Source: Streptomyces sp. HUAS ZL42 (GTDB lineage: Bacteria; Actinomycetota; Actinomycetes; Streptomycetales; Streptomycetaceae). From it: a stretch of 64,000 nucleotides of DNA. Shown here piece by piece: positions 28,736 to 37,323 of this stretch. Numbering within the stretch: the first letter of the stretch is position 1; every line of letters begins with the position of its first letter. The translations under genes were made by a program, and so were the position numbers. The notes under the pieces were generated by a model. The model saw nothing but the letters and a program-made list of their open reading frames with translations, ran no database searches and was not told the origin of the DNA. The DNA lies in assembly GCF_040782645.1 (NCBI RefSeq), contig NZ_CP160403.1:5305001-5369000 (forward strand), in the 5' to 3' direction.

Positions 28736-28787
28736 GCCGTTGCCGCAGGCCGCGATTCGGCGCACACCGTCGTGCGAGGAGGAACCG

Positions 28788-30356
28788 ATGTTCCGCAGCG
28801 AGTACGCAGACGTCCAGCCCGTAGAACTCCCCATCCATGACGCCGTCCTCGGCCGGGCCGCCGAGTTCGGTGACGCGCCCGCGCTGATCGACGGCACGGA
28901 CGGCACCACCCTCACGTACGAACAACTCGACCGGTTCCACCGGCGGATCGCCGCCGCGCTCGCCGAGGCGGGCGTGCGCAAGGGAGACGTTCTCGCCCTG
29001 CACAGCCCGAACACGATCGCCTTCCCGGCCGCCTTCTACGCGGCCACGCGCGCGGGTGCCTCCGTCACCACCGTGCACCCGCTGGCCACGCCCGAGGAGT
29101 TCGCCAAGCAGCTCGGCGACTCCGCCGCCCGCTGGATCGTCACCGTCTCACCGCTGCTCGAGACCGCCCGCAGGGCCGCCGAACTCGCGGGCGGCGTCGA
29201 GGAGATCTTCGTCTGCGACAGCGCGCCCGGACACCGCTCGCTGATCGACATGCTGGCGTCGGCCGCCCCCGAACCGCAGGTCGACATCGACCCCGTGGAG
29301 GACGTGGCCGCACTCCCGTACTCGTCGGGGACCACCGGCATCCCCAAGGGCGTGATGCTCACGCACCGGCAGATAGCCACCAACCTCGCCCAGCTCGAAC
29401 CCGCCATCTCCGCCGGGCCCGGCGACCGCATCCTCGCCGTGCTGCCGTTCTTCCACATCTACGGCCTGACGGCACTGATGAACGCGCCCCTCCGGCGCGG
29501 CGCCACCGTCGTCGTACTGACCCGCTTCGAGCTGGAGACCTTCCTCGCGGCCATCCAGAACCACCGCATCACCGGCCTGTACGTGGCCCCGCCGATCGTC
29601 CTCGCCCTGGCCAAGCACCCGGCCGTCGCGCAGTACGACCTGTCGTCGCTGAAGTACATCATCAGCGCCGCCGCCCCGCTGGACGCCGAGCTCGCGGCCG
29701 CCTGCTCGAGCCGCCTCGACCTGCCGCCCGTCGGACAGGCCTACGGCATGACGGAACTGTCGCCCGGCACGCACGTCGTACCGCTCGACGCCATGCGCGA
29801 CGCCCCTCCCGGCACGGTCGGCAGGCTCATCGCCGGCACCGAGATGCGCATCGTCTCCCTCGACGACCCCGACAAGGACCTCGGCGTCGGCGAGGCCGGA
29901 GAGATCCTCATCCGCGGCCCCCAGGTCATGAAGGGCTACCTGAACCGCCCCGACGCCACCGCCGGGATGATCGACCCGGACGGCTGGCTGCACACCGGCG
30001 ACGTCGGCCATGTCGACGCCGGCGGCTGGCTGTTCGTCGTCGACAGGGTCAAGGAACTCATCAAGTACAAGGGCTTCCAGGTGGCCCCGGCGGAGCTCGA
30101 AGCCCTGCTCCTCACCCACCCCGGAATCGCCGACGCCGCCGTCATCGGCGTCTACAACGACGAGGGCAACGAAGTCCCGCGCGCGTACGTCGTCCGCCAG
30201 CCCTCCGCGACCGACCTCTCCGAGGGAGAGGTCATGATGTACGTCGCCGAACGCGTCGCCCCCTACAAGCGGATCCGGCAGGTCACCTTCATCGACGGGG
30301 TGCCGCGGGCCGCCTCCGGGAAGATCCTGCGCCGGCAACTCCGGGAGCTCACGTGA
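28788..30356 (+). CDS. cinnamate/4-coumarate:CoA ligase (orthologue of S. coelicolor ScCCL)
   Basis: A 522-residue ANL-superfamily ligase. AMP-binding motif YSSGTTGIPKGVMLTHRQ, HIYGLTALMNAPLRRGA, QAYGMTELSPGTH, hinge TGDVGHVDAGGWLFVVDRVKELIKYKG and catalytic C-terminal lysine in PRAASGKILRRQL. As I recall them, length and N-terminus (MFRSEYADV) match the characterised S. coelicolor cinnamate:CoA ligase SCO4383, which activates cinnamate and 4-coumarate with ATP and CoA. GAGGAGGAA precedes ATG 28788. The operon therefore probably handles a phenylpropanoid or related acid, although an isoprenoid acid cannot be excluded. Confidence 0.92.
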   Translation: MFRSEYADVQPVELPIHDAVLGRAAEFGDAPALIDGTDGTTLTYEQLDRFHRRIAAALAEAGVRKGDVLALHSPNTIAFPAAFYAATRAGASVTTVHPLATPEEFAKQLGDSAARWIVTVSPLLETARRAAELAGGVEEIFVCDSAPGHRSLIDMLASAAPEPQVDIDPVEDVAALPYSSGTTGIPKGVMLTHRQIATNLAQLEPAISAGPGDRILAVLPFFHIYGLTALMNAPLRRGATVVVLTRFELETFLAAIQNHRITGLYVAPPIVLALAKHPAVAQYDLSSLKYIISAAAPLDAELAAACSSRLDLPPVGQAYGMTELSPGTHVVPLDAMRDAPPGTVGRLIAGTEMRIVSLDDPDKDLGVGEAGEILIRGPQVMKGYLNRPDATAGMIDPDGWLHTGDVGHVDAGGWLFVVDRVKELIKYKGFQVAPAELEALLLTHPGIADAAVIGVYNDEGNEVPRAYVVRQPSATDLSEGEVMMYVAERVAPYKRIRQVTFIDGVPRAASGKILRRQLRELT

Positions 30357-31099
30357 CGACACTGATCGGCCGCACGCGCGCGCGGGGCATCGAGACCCTC
30401 GGCCTCGACTCGCCGGACAACCGCAACGCCCTGTCCGCGGCGCTCGTCGGCGAACTGGCCGACGCCCTGGCCGACTGCGGCAAGGACACCGACGTGCGCG
30501 CGGTCGTCCTCACCCACACCGGCAACACCTTCTGCGCGGGCGCCGACCTGCGCGACCCCCCGCACCCCGACGCCCTGGTGGGGCTGCTCCGGCAGATCGT
30601 CGAACTGCGCAAACCCGTCGTCGCCCGGGTCGCCGGGCACGTCCGCGCGGGCGGCCTCGGCCTGCTGGGCGCCTGCGACATCGCGGCCGCGTCGGCGGCG
30701 TCCACGTTCGCGTTCACGGAGGTACGGATCGGGGTGGCCCCGGCGGTGATCTCACTGCCGCTGCTGCCCCGCACCGACCCGCGGGCCCTCGCCCGCTACT
30801 ACCTCACCGGCGAGCGCTTCGACGCGGCCGAGGCCGCCCGCATCGGCCTGATCACGGCGGCGGCGAAGGACCCGGACGACGTGGACGCCGTACTGGCCCC
30901 CGTCCTCGACGGCTTGCGCAAGGCCGCCCCCCAGGGCCTGGCCGAGACGAAACAGCTGCTCACGGCTAGGGTGCTGGAGGCATTCGACCGGGACGCGGCC
31001 GACCTCACCGCGCTCTCGGCCCGGCTGTTCTCCTCCCCGCAGGCACGCGAGGGGATGACGGCCTTCCTTGAACGACGGGATCCCACATGGGTGCTGTGA
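30353..31099 (+). CDS. enoyl-CoA hydratase/isomerase family protein
   Basis: A 248-residue crotonase-fold protein. The oxyanion-hole segments are VLTHTGNTFCAGADLRDPP and VAGHVRAGGLGLLGACDIAAAS. The second region reads AGGLGLLG with the usual catalytic acidic residue not obvious, so it may act as hydratase, isomerase or hydrolase. It is coupled to the CoA ligase by a GTGA overlap and to the TetR gene by a 13-base overlap. Confidence 0.87.
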   Translation: MTTLIGRTRARGIETLGLDSPDNRNALSAALVGELADALADCGKDTDVRAVVLTHTGNTFCAGADLRDPPHPDALVGLLRQIVELRKPVVARVAGHVRAGGLGLLGACDIAAASAASTFAFTEVRIGVAPAVISLPLLPRTDPRALARYYLTGERFDAAEAARIGLITAAAKDPDDVDAVLAPVLDGLRKAAPQGLAETKQLLTARVLEAFDRDAADLTALSARLFSSPQAREGMTAFLERRDPTWVL

Positions 31100-31698
31100 C
31101 CACAGAAGAGCGCGTCGAGCGCGTCCCCAAGCAGGACCGCAGCCGGGCCACCCGGCAGCGGCTCCTGGAGGCCGCCGTGGCCTGCCTCGCCGAACACGGC
31201 TGGGCGGGCTCCACGGTCTCCGTCGTCGCCGAACGCGCCGGCGTCTCCCGCGGTGCCGCCCAGCACCACTTCCCGACTCGCGAGGACCTCTTCACGGCCG
31301 CCGTGGAGTACGTCGCCGAGGAACGCTCCACCGCCCTGCGCGCCCTGTTCCCGCAGGGCGCGGCCGGGGACCGGCGGGCGGTGGTGGCGGCCCTCGTCGA
31401 CCTCTACACCGGCCCGCTCTTCCGCGCCGCCCTGCACCTGTGGGTCGCCGCCTCCAACGAGGAGCAGCTGCGGCCGCGCGTCACGGAACTTGAGGCCCGC
31501 GTCGGCCGCGAGACCCACCGCATAGCCGTGGACCTGCTGGGCGCCGACGAGTCCAGACCCGGCGTGCGGGAGACGGTGCAGGGAGTGCTGGACATGGCCC
31601 GGGGGCTCGGCCTGGCGAACCTGCTCACGGACGACGGGGCGAGGCGGGAGCGGGTGGTGACGCAGTGGGCGGCGCTGCTGGAGGAGACGCTGGGCTGA
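31087..31698 (+). CDS. TetR/AcrR-family regulator of the acyl-CoA operon
   Basis: A 203-residue regulator. N-terminal HTH: SRATRQRLLEAAVACLAEHGWAGST, then VSVVAERAGVSRGAAQHHFPTREDLF (about residues 16-66). The C-terminal ligand domain is variable. As the last gene of an eight-gene acyl-CoA operon it most likely senses a CoA thioester made by the pathway; a perfect GCAAGCACGCTTGC palindrome lies upstream of the operon. ATG 31087 lies inside the hydratase gene. Confidence 0.9.
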   Translation: MGAVTTEERVERVPKQDRSRATRQRLLEAAVACLAEHGWAGSTVSVVAERAGVSRGAAQHHFPTREDLFTAAVEYVAEERSTALRALFPQGAAGDRRAVVAALVDLYTGPLFRAALHLWVAASNEEQLRPRVTELEARVGRETHRIAVDLLGADESRPGVRETVQGVLDMARGLGLANLLTDDGARRERVVTQWAALLEETLG

Positions 31699-31740
31699 GG
31701 TGTGGCCGTGCAGGGTCCGGCCAGGCAGGGTCCGGCACGT

Positions 31741-31807
31741 CCCGGCTCATGGGCTTTCCCGGCTCATGGGCTTTCCCGGCTATGGACTTTCCCGGCTCAT
31801 GGACTGA
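31741..31807. repeat. four-copy tandem repeat (about 17 bp unit) at the pdxH 3' end
   Basis: Unit CCCGGCTCATGGGCTTT. Copies 1 (31741-31757) and 2 (31758-31774) are identical; copy 3 (31775-31790) has lost one base and has one change; copy 4 (31791-31807) contains the pdxH stop codon (31797-31799, minus strand). It lies between convergent tetR and pdxH genes. Confidence 0.85.
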
Positions 31808-32465
31808 GCCGCTCCACCCGCCAGCTCCCGTCCGCCTCCGCGACGTACCGCAGTCGGTCGTGCAGCCGGTTCTCGCGCCCCTGCCAGAACTCCACCGACT
31901 GCGGGGCCACCCGGAAACCGCCCCAGTGCGGCGGCACCGGCACCTGCTCGCCCTCCGGATAGCGGGCTTCGAGTTCGGCATACGCGGCGTCGAGGTCGGT
32001 GCGCGTGGCGATCACCGAGGACTGGGCGCTGGCCCAGGCGCCGAGCTGGGAGCCGTGCGGCCGGGTGCGGAAGTAGGCGGCGGTCTCGTCGCGGCCGGTG
32101 CGCCGGGCGACGCCCAGGACGATGACCTGGCGGGCCATCGGGTGCCAGGGGAACAGCAGCGAGACGTACGGGTTCTCGGCGAGGTCGCGGGCCTTGCGGG
32201 AGTCGTAGTTGGTGTAGAAGACGAAGCCCTGCTCGTCGAACTGCTTCAGCAGCACCGTACGGGAGCTGGGCCGGCCCTCGGCGTCCGCCGTGGAGACGAC
32301 CATGGCGTTCGGCTCGAACAGGTGTGCCTCCGTCGCGGCCTGCTTGAACCAGCGCGCGAACTGCTCCACCGGAGTGGCGGCCAGGTCGGACTCGGCGAGG
32401 CCCTCGGCCCGGTAGTGCTTGCGCATGGAAGCGGGATCGAAGGCGAGGGCGTCGTGGTCGTTCAC
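31797..32465 (-). CDS. pdxH: pyridoxamine/pyridoxine 5'-phosphate oxidase
   Basis: A 222-residue FMN enzyme that oxidises pyridoxamine or pyridoxine phosphate to pyridoxal 5'-phosphate. PdxH hallmarks: [27 protein letters not shown] (FMN and substrate binding), [28 protein letters not shown] and the C-terminal [20 protein letters not shown] 32465 is chosen from family length. The 3' end runs into a tandem repeat, and the last sense codons fall in repeat copy 4. Confidence 0.95.
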   Translation of the reverse strand: MNDHDALAFDPASMRKHYRAEGLAESDLAATPVEQFARWFKQAATEAHLFEPNAMVVSTADAEGRPSSRTVLLKQFDEQGFVFYTNYDSRKARDLAENPYVSLLFPWHPMARQVIVLGVARRTGRDETAAYFRTRPHGSQLGAWASAQSSVIATRTDLDAAYAELEARYPEGEQVPVPPHWGGFRVAPQSVEFWQGRENRLHDRLRYVAEADGSWRVERLSP

Positions 32466-32740
32466 GTGGTCATCTTGCCGTATGAGCGCGCCCCGGCGGG
32501 GCCGTGTTCCGCAGCACACGGGTGGCACTCAGTGCCGCAAACTCTCCCCAAACGTGGCACTCGGGGATTATGGTGCTGTGGCCATCCCGGTTGGATGACC
32601 ACCAGCCGCACCGGGCATCACCGGGGTGACCGCCCTCGACCGCGAGTCCTCGGCCGTGAGACCTCGACAACACGAGGCTTCGGACCCGACCGTGGATCCA
32701 CGGGGCGCCATCCGTCGCACACAGCATGAGGAGCCGCCTG

Positions 32741-33841
32741 ATGTCCGACTTCGTACCCGGACTCGAAGGAGTCATCGCGTTCGAAACGGAGATCGCCGAA
32801 CCGGACAAGGAAGGCGGCGCACTCCGGTACCGGGGCGTCGACATCGAGGACCTCGTCGGCCACGTCTCGTTCGGCAACGTCTGGGGCCTGCTCGTCGACG
32901 GCGCCTTCAACCCCGGCCTGCCGCCCGCCGAACCGTTCCCGATCCCGGTGCACTCCGGCGACATCCGGGTCGACGTGCAGTCGGCACTGGCCATGCTGGC
33001 GCCCGTCTGGGGCCTGCGCCCCCTCCTCGACATCGACGAGGCCCAGGCCCGCGAGGACCTCGCCCGCGCCGCCGTCATGGCCCTCTCCTACGTCGCCCAG
33101 TCCGCCCGCGGCCAGGGCCTGCCCATGGTCCCGCAGCGCGAGATCGACAAGGCCCAGTCCGTCGTCGAACGCTTCATGATCCGCTGGCGCGGGGAGCCGG
33201 ACCCCAAGCACGTGGCCGCCGTGGATGCCTACTGGACGTCCGCCGCCGAGCACGGCATGAACGCCTCCACCTTCACGGCCCGCGTCATCGCCTCCACCGG
33301 CGCCGACGTCGCGGCCGCACTGTCGGGCGCCGTGGGAGCCATGTCCGGCCCCCTGCACGGCGGCGCCCCCTCCCGCGTCCTCGGCATGATCGAGGAGATC
33401 GAACGTACCGGCGACGCCGAGGCGTACGTCAAACAGGCCCTGGACCGCGGCGAACGCCTCATGGGCTTCGGCCACCGCGTCTACCGCGCCGAGGACCCCC
33501 GCGCACGGGTCCTGCGCCGCACCGCCCGCGAACTCGGCGCTCCCCGCTTCGAGATCGCCGAGGCCCTGGAGAAGGCAGCCCTGGAGGAACTCCACAACCG
33601 CCGCCCGGACCGCGTCCTCGCGACGAACGTCGAGTTCTGGGCGGCCATCGTCCTGGACTTCGCGGAGGTCCCGGCCCACATGTTCACGTCCATGTTCACC
33701 TGCGCCCGCACGGCAGGCTGGTCGGCCCACATCCTGGAACAGAAGCGCACAGGCCGCCTGGTCCGCCCCTCGGCCCGTTACGTCGGCCCGAGCGCCCGCG
33801 ACCCGAGGGACATCGAGGGCTACGGGGACATCGCGCACTGA
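32741..33841 (+). CDS. citrate synthase 2
   Basis: A 366-residue citrate-synthase-family protein. Active-site segments: EHGMNASTFTARVIAST (His), GPLHGGAPSRVL (His) and the C-terminal DFAEVPAHMFTSMF (Asp), with GFGHRVYRAEDPR for oxaloacetate/CoA binding. It is the short actinobacterial type that usually coexists with a longer housekeeping enzyme, so it could also act as a methylcitrate synthase. GAGGAG lies 7 bases before ATG 32741. It diverges from pdxH and ends before a long inverted repeat. Confidence 0.92.
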   Translation: MSDFVPGLEGVIAFETEIAEPDKEGGALRYRGVDIEDLVGHVSFGNVWGLLVDGAFNPGLPPAEPFPIPVHSGDIRVDVQSALAMLAPVWGLRPLLDIDEAQAREDLARAAVMALSYVAQSARGQGLPMVPQREIDKAQSVVERFMIRWRGEPDPKHVAAVDAYWTSAAEHGMNASTFTARVIASTGADVAAALSGAVGAMSGPLHGGAPSRVLGMIEEIERTGDAEAYVKQALDRGERLMGFGHRVYRAEDPRARVLRRTARELGAPRFEIAEALEKAALEELHNRRPDRVLATNVEFWAAIVLDFAEVPAHMFTSMFTCARTAGWSAHILEQKRTGRLVRPSARYVGPSARDPRDIEGYGDIAH

Positions 33842-34159
33842 CGCTTAGTCCCGCGGCATGCAGACGGCCCGTGGGCTTGGGTCCTCGCGAGGAGGAGCCG
33901 GCCGGACGTACCGGCAAGCCCACGGGCCGGGTGACTGCGTTGGATTGGCCGGCTGCGTGTGTCTCGCACACGCTGGTCCGGCGCCGAACCGAGTACGACG
34001 GCGGGCCGCTAGCCCGCAGCCACCTCTTCCGTCCGGTATGCATACATCTGCCGAACCACCTCCTCTCCGAAGTACCAGCCACCTTAAGAACCGTTCTCCG
34101 GCCGATCAACCGTTTTTCGGAACGTTGACGCGCGCGGGCGTGCGCGGTTCGCTTTCGGG
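33842..34159. other. intergenic region after citrate synthase 2
   Basis: No supported gene in 318 bases. It holds the cruciform-like inverted repeat at 33866-33928 and, near 34090-34130, several ACCGTT/ACGTT-like short repeats of unknown meaning. Confidence 0.6.
33866..33928. terminator. long inverted repeat with internal palindrome
   Basis: Perfect 14-bp arms GGCCCGTGGGCTTG (33866-33879) and CAAGCCCACGGGCC (33915-33928). The 35-base loop contains the palindrome CCTCGCGAGG (33883-33892) and GCCGGCCGG, so a branched structure is possible. It starts 24 bases after the citrate synthase stop, so a terminator is the likely role; there is no T-run, as usual in Streptomyces. Confidence 0.6.
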
Positions 34160-34612
34160 GTGACTGATCTTCGTATCGAGGCCGTGGTTGGCGACAGCAT
34201 GCTCGAGGAGTGGCGGCACGTGCACAACGTGATCGTGCCGCCCGCCGCGATGTCCCTCGACGAGGTGCGTGCGCGCGGCGGGCGCAATCACCTGGTGAAC
34301 GCGTACTTCGGTGACGTGCTCGTCGGGTGTTCGACGGTGCGGCCGCTCCAGGGGGAGGAGGCGGTGGCGACGGTCATCGCGCGGGTGCTGCCCGGGTTCC
34401 GGAGACGCGGATACGGCACGGCCCTGTACGAGAGAGGACTGGAGCACGCGCGCGTGCTCGGTGCGCGGGCGGTCGAGACCTGCGTGCTGGCCGTCAACGA
34501 GGACGGCTTGAACTTCGCCCGAGCGCGCGGTTTCGTCGAGACCGAGCGGTATGTGCTGCCCGGGGAGAGCGATCTGTGGATCGACCTGCGGTTGGCGGCC
34601 GAGGAGCCGTAG
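34160..34612 (+). CDS. GNAT-family N-acetyltransferase
   Basis: A 150-residue GNAT. The acetyl-CoA pyrophosphate loop is VLPGFRRRGYGTALYERGLEHA (R/QxxGxG/A form), followed by VETCVLAVNEDGLNFARARGFVE. The acceptor is unknown. GTG 34160 is weakly supported by a ribosome binding site. It stands alone between the citrate synthase and the PAS protein. Confidence 0.82.
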   Translation: MTDLRIEAVVGDSMLEEWRHVHNVIVPPAAMSLDEVRARGGRNHLVNAYFGDVLVGCSTVRPLQGEEAVATVIARVLPGFRRRGYGTALYERGLEHARVLGARAVETCVLAVNEDGLNFARARGFVETERYVLPGESDLWIDLRLAAEEP

Positions 34613-34760
34613 GCGGGAGCCGTCCCGGTGACGCGATCTACAACGATTCCCCGGCAATCTTGCGGGAACCATGTGTGTGCTGCGTCACGTTCGAGTTGAA
34701 TGATTGCAAGTGAGTGAACCGACGCGCAGTAGGTGCGGACGCAGCCTGCAGGGGGTTCAG

Positions 34761-36173
34761 GTGAGTGCTTCCCGGCGTAGTGGGACCACCGACGAGCTGG
34801 GGCCGGACGAGCCCGAGCAGCCCGAGCGGGATGCTTCGGACGGCTCCGGCTCGGACCTGCTCGCCGCGCTCCTCGACGGCATGGACGCGGCGCTGTGCGC
34901 CTTCGACGCCGACGGTGTCGTGACCCATTGGAACCGCGAGGCCGAGCGGATCCTCGGCTGGGCCGCGGACGAGGCGGTCGGGCGCCAGGGGTTCGCGGGC
35001 TGGGCCGTGCGCAGCGCGGACGCCGCGGAGGTCGAGGGGCGGCTCATGTCCGCCATGCAGTCGCCCGGCCGGCAGGTGCACGAGTTCGCGTTGCTGACGA
35101 AGGACGGCGGGCGCGTGCTCGTACGGACCCAGTCCGCTGCCGTGCACGGACCCGACGGGAAGCCCGCGGGCGTTTACTGCGCGTTCAGCGAGGTGCACGC
35201 GCAGATCGACCTGGAGCGGTCCATCGCGCTGAGCGAGGCGCTGTTCGAGGACGCGAGCTGGGGTGTCGTACTCGTCGATGTCGACCTGCGGCCCGCTGTC
35301 GTCAACGCGCACGCTGCGCGGGCGCTCGGCACGGGGCGTACGGCCGTACTGGGCCGGCCGCTGGGCGAACTGCTCTCGCAGGGCGTCGAGGAGCTCGAGA
35401 ACGCCCTCACGCACGTCCTCGCGGAGGGCGCGCCGCCCGCGCCCGCCGAGATCTGGGTGAGCGTGCGCAGCCCTGAGGGCGAGAAGCGGCGCTGCTGGCG
35501 CAGCGGGTTCCTGCGGCTGGCCTCACCGCTCGCGGAGGAGCCGGTGCCGCTCGGGGTCGGCTGGCTGTTCCAGGACATCACCGAGACCAAGCAGGGCGAG
35601 CAGGACGCGGCGCTGCTGCGCTTCCGCAGCAATCAGCTGCACCGCGCGGCGCGTGCCGCCGCCGAGTGCGAGGACCCGGGGGAGGCGGCCACCGTCCACC
35701 TCGACTTCGCGCTCGCCGGGTTCGCCGACCACGCCCTCGTCGACCGTGTGGCGGGCGCCGCGGTGGCCGACGGGGAGGCGAGCGGGCCGGTACGGCTGGT
35801 GCGGATCGCGGCCACCCCGTCCGGGGCGCCGGGGCCGAGCACTCTCGACGGCCGGGCCGGGCTGCCCGTGCGGTACGGCGACGGGCATCCGGCGCTGCAG
35901 TGCGTGGAGCGCGCCGGGTCCGTCCGGGCCAGCATCGGCACCGTGCCGGCCGAGCACGCGCGGGAGTGGGCCAAGGCCCGGCAGTGGCCGCAGGACACGG
36001 TGCACGCCTTGTGCGCGGTGCTGCGCAGCCGGGGGCGGACGCTCGGCGTCGTGACGTTCCTGCGCGGCGGCGGACGCAGCGCGTTCGAACGGTCCGACAC
36101 GACGTACGCCGAGGACGTCGCCGTACGGATCGCGGTGGCGCTGGATCTGGCGGGGCTGGTGGAGCGGGAGTAG
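34761..36173 (+). CDS. PAS-PAS-GAF-like sensory protein without visible output domain
   Basis: A 470-residue cytoplasmic protein. First PAS domain about residues 35-145 (DGMDAALCAFDADGVVTHWN, AERILGWAADEAVGRQGF), second about 160-290 (FEDASWGVVLVDVDLRPAVVN), and a GAF-like region to the C-terminus (ALCAVLRSRGRTLGVVTFLRG, EDVAVRIAVALDLAGLVE). Related Streptomyces proteins carry a PP2C phosphatase or RsbW-type kinase after such modules; none is present here. GTG 34761 follows AGGGGG; an upstream GTG 34710 is possible. Probably a partner-dependent sensor. Confidence 0.75.
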   Translation: MSASRRSGTTDELGPDEPEQPERDASDGSGSDLLAALLDGMDAALCAFDADGVVTHWNREAERILGWAADEAVGRQGFAGWAVRSADAAEVEGRLMSAMQSPGRQVHEFALLTKDGGRVLVRTQSAAVHGPDGKPAGVYCAFSEVHAQIDLERSIALSEALFEDASWGVVLVDVDLRPAVVNAHAARALGTGRTAVLGRPLGELLSQGVEELENALTHVLAEGAPPAPAEIWVSVRSPEGEKRRCWRSGFLRLASPLAEEPVPLGVGWLFQDITETKQGEQDAALLRFRSNQLHRAARAAAECEDPGEAATVHLDFALAGFADHALVDRVAGAAVADGEASGPVRLVRIAATPSGAPGPSTLDGRAGLPVRYGDGHPALQCVERAGSVRASIGTVPAEHAREWAKARQWPQDTVHALCAVLRSRGRTLGVVTFLRGGGRSAFERSDTTYAEDVAVRIAVALDLAGLVERE

Positions 36174-36240
36174 GGCGGCCGGCGGCGGGGCGGGTCGAAG
36201 CAGGTCGAGCGAAGGTCACTGCGGTTCGGCAGCGCCCTGA

Positions 36241-36280
36241 AGGGGCGCGGGGAACTGCGCGACCAGCCACGACGGTGCGG
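36241..36280. repeat. dispersed intergenic repeat, copy 3 (short form, minus orientation)
   Basis: AGGGGCGCGGGGAACTGCGC followed by GACCAGCCACGACGG and GTGCGG, between the convergent PAS and SIS genes. Confidence 0.7.
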
Positions 36281-36321
36281 CAGACGATCGACGGCACATC
36301 GCGGCGATTCCGGCGGAGCGC

Positions 36322-37077
36322 TCAGCGCTGGTAGAAGATCCGGTCGCCGTACTCCTCCATCACGCGGCGGTTCCACTCGTGGCCGCCGTCGACGTTGCCG
36401 GAGCGCAGGAGCGGGGGTTCGATGCCGCGGTCGGCCAGGATGCCTGCCGTGGTGGCCATGACCGCCTGGAGGAGGGCCGAGGTGACGACCGTGGAGGCGG
36501 GGGCGAAGGGGGCCGGGATGGTGTCGTGGGTGAGTTCCGCGTCGCCGATCGCGATCTTCGAGTCGAGGACGATGTCGCAGTGGTCCTTGAGATACGTGCC
36601 CGAGACGTGACGGGACTCCGTCTCCGTGGCGTACGCCGCCGATGTCACGCCGATGACCCGCACACCGAGCTCGCCGGCCTTCATGGCCATCTCGACGGGG
36701 AGGGCGTTGCGGCCGGACAGGGAGATGATCACGAGGGCGTCGCCGGCGCGGAGGGGCGAGGTGGCGAGGACGGCGCTCGCGAGGCCGTCGACCCGCTCCA
36801 GGGCGGACCCGAGGGTGGCGGGCATGACGTCGACGCCCACGGCGCCGGGGACTGCGAGCAGGTTCATCAGGGCGAGGCCGCCGGCGCGGTAGACGACGTC
36901 CTGGGCGGCGAGGGAGGAGTGGCCGGCGCCGAAGGCGAAGAGGCGGCCGCCGGTGGTGACGGTGTCGGCGAGGAGTGTGCCGGCTGCCTCGATGGTGTCG
37001 GCTTCCTCGTCGCGGGCCCGTTGCAGGAGGGTGATCGCGGCGTCGAAGAACTGGCCGGCGAGCGTGCGGTCGGTCAT
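36322..37077 (-). CDS. SIS-domain protein (UPF0309 family)
   Basis: A 251-residue sugar-isomerase-fold protein. Phosphosugar-binding segments: GRLFAFGAGHSSLAAQDVVYRAGG (about residues 37-60) and ALVIISLSGRNALPVEMAMKAGELG (about 110-134). From memory the S. coelicolor counterpart is a UPF0309 protein encoded next to dmdR1, the same order as here. A phosphosugar or amino-sugar substrate is likely but not identified. GAAGGGG precedes ATG 37077. It diverges from dmdR1. Confidence 0.85.
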   Translation of the reverse strand: MTDRTLAGQFFDAAITLLQRARDEEADTIEAAGTLLADTVTTGGRLFAFGAGHSSLAAQDVVYRAGGLALMNLLAVPGAVGVDVMPATLGSALERVDGLASAVLATSPLRAGDALVIISLSGRNALPVEMAMKAGELGVRVIGVTSAAYATETESRHVSGTYLKDHCDIVLDSKIAIGDAELTHDTIPAPFAPASTVVTSALLQAVMATTAGILADRGIEPPLLRSGNVDGGHEWNRRVMEEYGDRIFYQR

Positions 37078-37323
37078 CCGCGGGGCCCCTTCACTGTCTT
37101 CGGTGGGTGGGCGTGGTCTGTGTTGCGGATCACTGTGTGGTCTGGACCAGTGCCGTGTCAATACGGCCGTCGGGGGTCGGGCGCAGTCCGACGGCCCTGA
37201 CTTGACCGCCTCGTTTCACCGGCGCGGCACGGTTGTCAGTGGTATGCGTCAGAATTGGCTTCAGGGCCAGCGCACGCGCCGGAGAGCCGTCTGGTTTTCG
37301 GCAGAGCTAATCGAGGGGCACGT

